From positions 1-6,184 of the forward strand of contig JAGCVR010000186.1 of NCBI GenBank assembly GCA_017962285.1: a DNA stretch of 6,184 bases, written 5' to 3'. This document shows, piece after piece, positions 1 to 6,184 of the stretch; the stretch's first letter is position 1, and every line of letters begins with the position of its first letter. The notes beneath the pieces were generated by a model, which was given only the letters and a program-made list of their open reading frames with translations, ran no database searches and was not told where the DNA came from. The position numbers were made by a program, and so were the translations under genes. Origin of the DNA: Muribaculaceae bacterium (GTDB taxonomy: Bacteria; Bacteroidota; Bacteroidia; Bacteroidales; Muribaculaceae).

Positions 1-65
1 AAGCCGAGAATACTGCTGACGATTGCGCAGAAGTCTTCTTCGGTCTTGTTGGCGGGTGCCACATA
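1..65 (-). other. Start of carrier domain PCP-2 (truncated by window edge)
   Basis: After the A-2 end motif KALPKPERK, the chain continues through a short linker (AEYVAPANK) into TEEDFCAIVSSILGL, which fits helix 1 of a peptidyl carrier. The Ser-containing motif lies beyond position 1. The linker lacks the QQQxxQAP sequence found at the two other A-PCP junctions. The assignment rests on position after an A domain and on the helix pattern only. Confidence 0.75.
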
Positions 66-3000
66 TTCTGCGGCTTTCCGTTCCGGTTTCGGCAGGGCTT
101 TCTTGTCAACTTTCATGTTTACGGTGAGCGGAATCCTGTCAATCTGCATGATGACGGCCGGCACCATATAGGCGGGTTTCTGGCTCTTCACATATTCGGC
201 GAGCGCATCGGCATCAATCGTTCCGCTGCCAACCACGAACGCTGCCAGATACTTTCCGCCGCTTTCATAGTCATAGGCTTGAACCGTTACATCTTCAATG
301 CCTTCAAATCCACGGATAACAGTCTCCACTTCCTTCGTTTCGATACGGAAGCCGCGAATCTTCACCTGTCCGTCCTTGCGTCCCACAAATTCCACGTCGC
401 CGTTCTGACGGTAGCGGACGATGTCGCCTGTGTGATACATGCGGAACTCGTTGAACGGGCAGTCTTCATAAGCCTCGGCGGTCTTTTCCGGCCGGTTGAG
501 GTAGCCACGGCTTGTCTGTGGTCCCGACAGGCAGTATTCGCCCGCGGCACCCGGCGGCAGGCGGTGGTTGGTCTTGTCAAGGACGTAAGCGTGGATGGTG
601 GGAATCGGCTGACCTATAGGGATGTTGGGTTCCCACTCCTTGATGGGGAATACACTCACGCCACAGCAGTTTTCCGTGGGGCCGTACCCGTTGGCAATCG
701 GGTAGCTTATGGCGGAAGGATCGATAGCCGGACATTTCTCTCCGGCAATTATCAGCAGCCTGAGTGTTTTCTGATTCGGATAGTTCTGTGCGAACTGCAC
801 GCCCACCTGGGTTGTGAGCAGCAGGGTTGTGATACCGGCACTGTCGAAGTATGCCGCCAGGCGGCCCAGATCCATACGGTCTTCTTCAGGTACAAGGTTC
901 ACGGTGGCACCCACAAGAAGGCTGCAGAACACGTCCGCCATGTTCACATCGAAACTGAACGAGGCGTAGGCGGCAACGATGTCATCCTTGGTGTAGAATG
1001 TGTGCCGCATGCCGTGGGCATAAGCCACGATATTGCGGTTTTCGATCTGGCAGCCTTTTGGCGCACCGGTTGACCCCGATGTGTAGAGCATTATGAAAAG
1101 ACTCTCGGGTGAAGGACCAACGGGTTTCGTGTCGGGTTCGTCCATGGCGTAGAGCTCTCCCACGGTTACGGTCTTGCCCTTGTATTCATCCACCACGTCA
1201 ACAAGACCGTCGTCGGCTATCAGCAGGCTCACGCCGGCGTCCTTCACCATGAAATTAAGGCGTTCCTTCGGATAGCTCGGGTCGAGCGGCTCATATCCCA
1301 AACCAGCCTTGACAGTTGCCAGAGGCAGGATGAATGTCTGCTCATTTCTCGGCAGGATTATGGCGGCAACCTCTTCCTTGAGGTCGGTCTTACCGGTTAC
1401 CTCACAACCAATCTTGTAAATCTTTGCGGCAAGACTGTCGGTGAGTTCATCAAGCTGTTTATAAGTGTAAGCCTTTTCCTTGAACACCACTGCTGTCTTG
1501 TCGGGGTTCTCGGCGACGATTTTCTTGAACCTTGTGGCTACGGAATCGGTCATATCGTAGTCCAGGTCCCAAGGCTTGTTGAAACTGTCGAGCACTTGCC
1601 ATTGCGTCTCGTCGGTAAGGCTTATCTGCGACACGTTATCGAATGATATCAGTCCTTGGGCGACGTTATTGATACATCTTGCCAGACCTGCCATCATTTC
1701 GGCGCTATACATGGATGAATCGTAGTCCACTTTAATGACCGCCTCCTGTTCGCTGCCTTCAATATAAACAGAGACAGGCAGCTTGGCGATATCCAGGGTA
1801 AGTGGTTCTATCGCCAGTTTCCCATATCTGGTGCTGTAGTCACTGATTACGCCAATCTGGTAGGTGTATGAAAGGCTGGGATGGAAGTCGTATTTGCTGG
1901 CGATACGTGCGAACGGATAGTTCTCGTGCTCGATGGTGTTCGAGAAGTTCTTCGACACTCGGTTCAGGAAGTCGGCAGTCTTTTCATGATGGTCGAGTGT
2001 GGTAACGAGAGGAAGGGTGTTTACGAACATACCCATCGTATTCCACACCTTCATGTTGTTTCTGCCATTAGATACGGTCACTATCGACACGGTGTCCTCG
2101 CATACATATCTGCCGAATGTGGTGTAGCAAGCGGCAAGATAGACGGCGGCGGGTGTGATGCCATTTTTCAGTGCAAACTCCCTGACAGCCTTAATGTCGG
2201 TGGGAACCGACACGCTCTTTTGAGTGTGTGGCAGATGCTCCTTGAACACATCGGGTATGAGTTGCGTCGGCTCTTCAACCTCCGCCATCTGCTGTTCGAA
2301 GAATTTTTCGGTTTCGGGAGTTATTTCTTCTTCACTCACGAAATCGTAGTAAGTATAGTCTTCTTTCTTCGGGTCGGTTCCATCGAGGGCCTGCGACAGC
2401 TGCGTGATGAAAATGTCAACGGAGGCACCGTCGCTGACAAGATGATGCATGTCTGCCAGCAGTATCAGGTCATCGGTCTTGACAATCTCAAATCTCACGC
2501 AAGGACCTTTCTCCAAGTCAAATGGACGGACGAACGTCTTTTTATAATCCTCGAACTCGGCCGCCGACATTTCTCTGACTGGTATTTCAAGAGTGATGTC
2601 GTGAATCGGCTCCTGGATGATTTCGTCGTTATCACCAGCCACGAAGCGGCAAAGAATGTAGGGATGGGCATCCACCACCTTGCGCACGGCATTCTCTAAT
2701 TGCTCTGCACTGATTTCCTTCGGGAATCGGAGGGCATGAGGAATGTTGTACTGAACAGTGTCAGGGTTGGCCTGACACTCGGTGAATACACCTTGTTGGG
2801 CAAAGCTGAGACGGCATGACTGCGGTGCTTCAGGACTGTCGATCTTTTTGCTTTCGGGTGCAGTTGAATCAGAAACTTCTTCTGCGGACTCATGGCTGAG
2901 CATGGCTGCCAGTATCTCGTTCTCAACAAACTGAATTGTGCCGTTAGAGATGAGCGTACGCGAATTAATCTGTACGTTGAATTGCTTATAAATCAACATG

Positions 3001-6000
3001 GCAAGCCTTATGCTTGTAATGGAGGTCAGGCCGAAATTGCGGAACGAATCAGTAATTCCGAAATCAGCGGTGCCTATCACTTTGGATACAATCTCCTGAA
3101 TCATCTTTTCAAGAACGTTCATCGGTGCCTGTGCCACTTGTTGCTGCGACGCAGCCGACTTGACAGGCTTTGGCAGGGCTTTCTTGTTCACCTTCTGGTT
3201 CTGGTTCAGCGGAATGGCATCAATCTGCATTGTGACGGCAGGCACCATATAGGGTGGTTTCTGTTCCATGATGAAGTTGTTCATGGCTTCAATGTCCACC
3301 TGAGAGTCGCTGACGATATAGGCGGCAATGAACTTGCCTTCGCCATTGTCGTTGTCAAATGCCTGAACCGTGGCATCCTTGATGCCGGGGAACTCGCGAA
3401 TGATAGCCTCCACTTCCTTCAGCTCGATTCTGAAACCGCGAATCTTCACCTGACCGTCGTGTCGGCCCACGAACTGGATGTTACCGTCGGGCAAGTAACG
3501 CACGATATCGCCTGTGCGATACACACGGGCATATTTTTCATCACTGGTGAACGGGTTTGGAATAAACACTTCAGCAGTCTTTTCGGGGCGGTTCAGATAG
3601 CCTCGTGACACTTGAGGCCCTGCTGCCCACAGTTCGCCCACTGCTCCTGCGGGAAGACGCTTTCCTTTAGCGTCCACCACATATAGGCGCACATTGTTGA
3701 GCGGTTTGCCAATGGGAATGTCCTTCATCTTTCGGTCAACAAGATAATTTGTGATGAAGACGGTACATTCAGTGGGACCATAGGCATTATAGAAATTATA
3801 TCCTTGCGGCGGAGTCAGCGACGCTAATTTCTCACCACCGCAGCTGAGGTGCATGAGCGAATGGTTCTCGACGCTGGTGGCAAACTGGTATGCCACTTGA
3901 GTCGTCATAAACGAGTGGGTGATGTGTTCTATCTCGAAATACTCATTGAGCGCTATAAAATCAAGTCGCAGTTCCTCGGGAACGATGTAAACCGATGCAC
4001 CACTGATCAATGTGGGATACAAATCCATCATGCATGCGTCGAAACCATAGGAGGCGTATGCTGCCACTCTGTGTTCCGGTCTCAAGTCGTAGTAGCGTTG
4101 GTACCAGTAGCAGAATGCCACAAGGTTGGCATGTGTAAGCTGGCAGCCCTTGGGCACACCGGTGGAGCCGCTGGTGTAGAGAAGGATGAACCGTGTATCG
4201 GGTTTCGGTTCTTCCGGCATTTTCTCCGGCATGGGCAGCTGCTTCAGGTCTTTGGTCAGCAGAACATCCCCCTGGTATTCATCCACGAGGTCACGCAGCC
4301 ACTCGTCGGCAATAAGCAATTTCGCATCTGCATCTTTCACCATGAAGTTCAGGCGCTCTTTGGGATAGCTTGGGTCAAGCGGCTGATATGTGCACCCGGC
4401 TTTCAGTACGCCGAGTGAGGCAACAGCCATCCACTCACAGCGAGGGATGATGATTGACACGGTATCCTCCAAGCCTAACCCCTTAGAAGAGATATAGCCA
4501 GCAATGCGGTCGCTGAGTTCGTCCACTTCGCGGTAGGTGAGTTGCGTGTCCTTATAGACCACAGCCACATTGTCGGGATGGAGTTCCACTTGTTTCTTGA
4601 AAAGCGAGACAATGGTCTGTGAGTCGTCATAAGGAGCATCGTTTTGGTTGTAAGAGTCAAGCAGTTTTGTCTGTTCTGCGGAAAGCAGAGTAATACCGGA
4701 AAGCAGAGATTCCGGTTGATTTATGAACGCTTTCAGCACGTTGGCAATGGACTCGGTGAGCTGTGCTACCAGCGAGTCGCTGTACTGTCCGTTGTCGTAT
4801 TCTGTCACGATGCATGGCAGCCCGTCGTGTATCTCTATTCGCACAAGCATACGGAACTTCGGGGCGCCGGCCTCTAAACTTTCCACGCTCACTTCATGCC
4901 CGTTCTGCATGTATCGGGTTACCATTCCCAACTGATATGCGAAAGCCAGTTCAGGCGTATAGCCATAGTCGGCGGCAATGCGTGCATAGGGGTATTGCTC
5001 GTGGCGCAGGGCTTCGTCGAAGCGTTCGCTGACGTCTTTGATAAAGTTCATTACACTTCCGTCGGACACTTTCGCTGCCAGCGGCAAGGTGTTTACGAAC
5101 ATTCCGAATGTGTTCTGGATGCGGATGTTGGAACGACCGCTTGAAACGGTACTGATGTAGAGTTCGTCGTTACCGGTGAAGCGGGCGAAGACAAACATCG
5201 TCGCCGCCAGTGTAAGGTGGGCTGGCGTTACGGGATGTTCGCGGCAGAACTGCTCCACAGCCTCCAGGTCAATGGGACGGAACAATTCCGAAGACTTCTC
5301 ACATTCATGTGGAGTCGTCAGGTCGGGTGGCAGCTGTGTGGCACCTTCACATTCACCCAGCAGTTTGTCGTAGTAGGCCTTGTGAGCATCAGTGGATTCT
5401 TTCTGCTCATCGGCAGCATGATTAAGGTGGGTATAAGTCTCAGCAGGCACGCTTCTGCCCTCCAGCGCATCGCAGAGCTGGACTATGAAAAGATCCAGCG
5501 AACTGCCGTCGAACACAAGATGGTGGATGTCAAGAAGCAGGAATACTCCGCTTTGAGTCTTGGCAATCTCCATTCTGCAGAGTGTGTCCTTGTTCAGGTC
5601 GAACGGACGCACGAAAGCGCGCTTGTGCTCGTCAAACTGGGCATCGGTAAAACTGAGGATTGGAATGTCTATCTCTGAAGGTATATAGCGCTGCACTATA
5701 TCATCGCCATCTGCCTCAAAATGAACGGAAATATGCTTGTGGGCATCCAAGACGGTCTGCACGGCTTTACGCAACTGCTCTGCGTCAGTATCGGCAGGGA
5801 AGCCCAGCACCCATGGAATATTATACTGGGTGTCGTTGGGATTGTTTATGCAGTCGGCATAGACGCCAGTCTGTGAGAACGAGAGTGGAGCCACGGTAAC
5901 CTCCTCAATCTTCTCTCCGGCTGTGGCGGCAGAACCGTTGATGACTTCTTCTATCATCAGAACTGTCGCCTCCTTGACCAGATTCTTGGCATCCAGTGCC

Positions 6001-6184
6001 ACGCCATACTGTTTGTAGGTGGCGACAGCAAGCTGGATGGCTGAAATGGAAGTGAGTCCAACATAGCGGAGCGGCGTATCGATGCCGAACTCGGAATTGT
6101 GGACAATTTTTCCTATCATCTTCACCAACTCACGCTGGAGATCGTTCTGTGGAGCCTGGCCGGTTTGCTGCTGCAATACACCTG
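1..6184 (-). CDS. Multimodular non-ribosomal peptide synthetase, internal fragment (partial at both ends)
   Basis: This gene encodes a cytoplasmic assembly-line enzyme that activates amino acids as aminoacyl-AMP, tethers them to phosphopantetheine arms and joins them into a peptide. The frame runs from 6182 to 3 (2060 complete codons, no stop), with incomplete codons at both edges. Domain order is PCP-0 (about residues 12-82), C-1 (97-508), A-1 (509-1006), PCP-1 (1021-1092), C-2 (1122-1531), A-2 (1532-2033) and the start of PCP-2 (from about 2040). Both A domains carry YTSGSTG and GYGPTE or AYGPTE motifs, both C domains carry HHLVxDG, and both visible carriers carry GLTSI. No domain is truncated internally and there is no frameshift. 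No epimerase, methylation or release domain is present. Start, terminus, promoter and operon partners lie outside. The class is certain; the peptide product and gene name are not recognisable. Confidence 0.97.
91..182. repeat. Imperfect direct repeat, copy at the A-2 C-terminus
   Basis: This 92-base stretch aligns without gaps to 3172-3263, with about 73 identities by my count. It encodes YMVPAVxMQIDxIPL and the KKALPKP end of the adenylation domain, including the A10 Lys. The spacing of about 3.08 kb equals one C-A-PCP module. Confidence 0.75.
1243..1296. repeat. Imperfect direct repeat, copy in A-2 (adenylation A2 motif)
   Basis: This 54-base stretch matches 4336-4389 at 46 positions by my count, without gaps. 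It encodes the segment around LDPSYPKERLNFMVK, which is identical in protein between A-1 and A-2. It reflects the shared ancestry of the two modules, not a mobile repeat. Confidence 0.8.
1590..2819 (-). other. Condensation domain C-2
   Basis: This domain joins the chain on PCP-1 to the amino acid on the following carrier (PCP-2). It begins at RLSFAQQGVF (Arg1124). The active-site motif HHLVSDG spans residues 1246-1252 (2447-2427), with the second His and the Asp intact. FVRPFDLEKG, YYDFVSEEE (a recognisable C4-like segment), GMFVNTLPL, HENYPFARIA and YTYQIGV follow in family order. The end is near ISLTD (Ile1520), where the linker to A-2 begins. As in C-1, the RHExLR motif is replaced (DAHPYILCRF). 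There is no epimerase domain between PCP-1 and C-2, so a D-specific donor site is not expected. Confidence 0.93.
2907..3122 (-). other. Peptidyl carrier domain PCP-1
   Basis: This is the carrier of the complete C-A-PCP module: it receives the amino acid from A-1, is acceptor for C-1 and then donor for C-2. The attachment residue is Ser1054 (codon 3023-3021) in FRNFGLTSITSIRLAM. The domain begins at MNVLEKMIQEI, after a linker (about 1007-1020) containing QQQVAQAP, which resembles the linker before PCP-0. It ends before an acidic Ser/Glu/Pro-rich spacer (about 1093-1120) that leads into C-2. It has the same unusual GLTSI core as PCP-0. Confidence 0.93.
3172..3263. repeat. Imperfect direct repeat, copy at the A-1 C-terminus
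   Basis: This is the partner of 91-182 in the same orientation, at the equivalent A-1/PCP-1 junction. Junction repeats of this kind are possible sites of recombination between modules. Confidence 0.75.
4336..4389. repeat. Imperfect direct repeat, copy in A-1 (adenylation A2 motif)
   Basis: This is the partner of 1243-1296 in the same orientation, about 3.1 kb apart, which is the length of one module. Most differences within the shared protein segment are synonymous. Confidence 0.8.
4659..5894 (-). other. Condensation domain C-1
   Basis: This domain catalyses peptide bond formation between the acyl chain on PCP-0 and the aminoacyl group on PCP-1. It begins at PLSFSQTGVY (Pro99), the family's first core motif. 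The catalytic motif HHLVFDG occupies residues 220-226 (5525-5505), with the second His at 221 and Asp at 225 intact. Later landmarks are FVRPFDL, GMFVNTLPL (core C5) and HEQYPYARIA (core C6), ending near ITLLS (Ile497). The length of about 410 residues is normal. The usual RHExLRTxF motif is replaced by DAHKHISVHF, and the Y-x-D-F-A region is poorly conserved (THLNHAADEQ). With no epimerase upstream of C-1 in view, an L-to-L type is the simplest guess, but I cannot assign the subtype from motifs alone. Confidence 0.93.
5937..6149 (-). other. Peptidyl carrier domain PCP-0 (of the module upstream)
   Basis: This is a four-helix thiolation domain of about 70 residues that carries the growing chain from the preceding module to C-1. 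The expected phosphopantetheine attachment residue is Ser45 (codon 6050-6048) in the motif YVGLTSIS, followed by a hydrophobic helix (AIQLAVATYKQYG). Upstream, residues 1-11 are a Gln-rich linker that should join it to an adenylation domain beyond the window edge. The motif lacks the usual LGGHS glycine pair, as does PCP-1. It is followed by a short Ala/Gly/Glu linker and then C-1, so it is the donor carrier for the first condensation seen here. Confidence 0.9.

Larger units (their letters stand above)
84..1589 (-). other. Adenylation domain A-2, substrate unknown
   Basis: This is the second amino-acid activating domain; it loads PCP-2, whose start is cut by the window edge. Motifs in order: YTYKQLDEL (A1), VKAGLGYEPLDPSYP (A2), MLYTSGSTGAPKG (A3, Tyr1700), FDVNMAD (A4, Phe1744), NGYGPTENCCG (A5, Asn1831), GEYCLSG (A6), YHTGDIVRY (A7), GRKDGQVKIRGFRIE (A8) and MKVDKKALP (A10). 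By-eye pocket residues are D1745, V1746, A1749, L1788, I1811, A1813, G1832, C1840, G1841 and K2024, giving DVALIAGCGK. Asp and Lys are kept, so an alpha-amino acid is expected, but the small residues Ala, Gly, Cys and Gly make a pocket I cannot match to a known code. Compared with A-1 it has a short insert (EVTGKTD) between the A1 and A2 motifs. Confidence 0.94.
3165..4658 (-). other. Adenylation domain A-1, substrate unknown
   Basis: This domain selects an amino acid, converts it to the aminoacyl adenylate with ATP and loads it on PCP-1. Core motifs in order are LTYREVDEL (A1), LKAGCTYQPLDPSYP (A2), LLYTSGSTGVPKG (A3, Tyr669), FDACMMD (A4, Phe714), NAYGPTE (A5, Asn799), GELWAAG (A6), YRTGDIV (A7), GRHDGQVKIRGFRIE (A8) and QKVNKKALP (A10, ending near 1006). 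Aligned by eye to GrsA PheA, the pocket residues are D715, A716, M719, F758, S780, G782, A800, V808, F809 and K997, giving DAMFSGAVFK. The leading Asp and final Lys indicate an ordinary alpha-amino acid. The Phe, Met and Val suggest a hydrophobic side chain, but I do not recognise an exact code. The length of about 500 residues is normal and nothing is missing. Confidence 0.94.

Noticed and set aside
279..1073. Plus-strand open frame of 264 codons.
   Set aside because: It lies antisense to the conserved A-2 domain and its translation shows no family motif. The minus strand encodes intact A3, A4 and A5 motifs across the same bases.
1881..2699. Plus-strand open frame of 272 codons.
   Set aside because: It lies antisense to C-2, including the HHLVSDG motif. 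The translation has no recognisable domain and arises from codon bias of the real gene.
2820..2906. The acidic Ser/Glu/Pro-rich stretch between PCP-1 and C-2 as a possible docking domain or protein boundary.
   Set aside because: There is no stop or start here and the frame is continuous, so it is best read as a flexible interdomain linker.
2495..2929. Two short minus-strand frames (2495-2692 and 2696-2929) that could look like small genes or a frameshift in the NRPS.
   Set aside because: They are in another frame than the NRPS. The NRPS frame itself reads through this stretch without interruption from PCP-1 into C-2.
2892..3608. Plus-strand open frame of 238 codons.
   Set aside because: It lies antisense to PCP-1 and the end of A-1. 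The His/Leu/Val-rich translation is typical of a shadow frame.
3849..4418. Plus-strand open frame of 189 codons.
   Set aside because: It lies antisense to the core of A-1, with no motif of its own and no convincing ribosome binding site context.
4644..5899. Several overlapping plus-strand frames of 65 to 153 codons.
   Set aside because: They overlap each other and lie antisense to C-1. None shows domain content, and the minus-strand reading gives all expected condensation motifs.

Overview
The whole window lies inside one very large minus-strand gene: a non-ribosomal peptide synthetase (NRPS) that is open at both ends. A single reading frame runs without a stop for 2060 complete codons (positions 6182 down to 3). 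I checked the frame at many domain motifs and all are in register. No start codon, stop, promoter, terminator, RNA gene or mobile element can be placed. Residue numbers below count from the first complete codon, at 6182.

Reading 6184 to 1, the domain order is: end of an A-PCP linker and carrier domain (PCP-0), condensation domain C-1, adenylation domain A-1, carrier PCP-1, condensation domain C-2, adenylation domain A-2, then the first helix of another carrier (PCP-2) cut by the window edge. This is one complete C-A-PCP elongation module, a second complete except for its carrier, and the carrier of the preceding module. The protein therefore has at least three modules. No epimerase, methyltransferase, thioesterase or reductase domain is present, so initiation, release and any tailoring are encoded outside the window.

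The assembly-line logic is standard. The chain on PCP-0 is condensed by C-1 onto the amino acid loaded on PCP-1 by A-1, and C-2 then passes it to the amino acid loaded on PCP-2 by A-2. The catalytic motifs are intact: HHxxxDG in both C domains, the P-loop, the A-site Asp and Lys, and the phosphopantetheine Ser in both visible carriers. The machine looks functional. The specificity codes I read (DAMFSGAVFK and DVALIAGCGK) do not match any substrate I can name, so the product is unknown.

Several motifs differ from the textbook actinobacterial/Bacillus form: carriers read GLTSI rather than LGGHS, and the C2 motif reads DAH(P/K) rather than RHExLR. With the balanced base composition this suggests an anaerobic gut or rumen bacterium, most likely Bacteroidales (Prevotella-like), but that is inference from style alone. 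The rather long open frames on the plus strand are antisense shadows of the NRPS.
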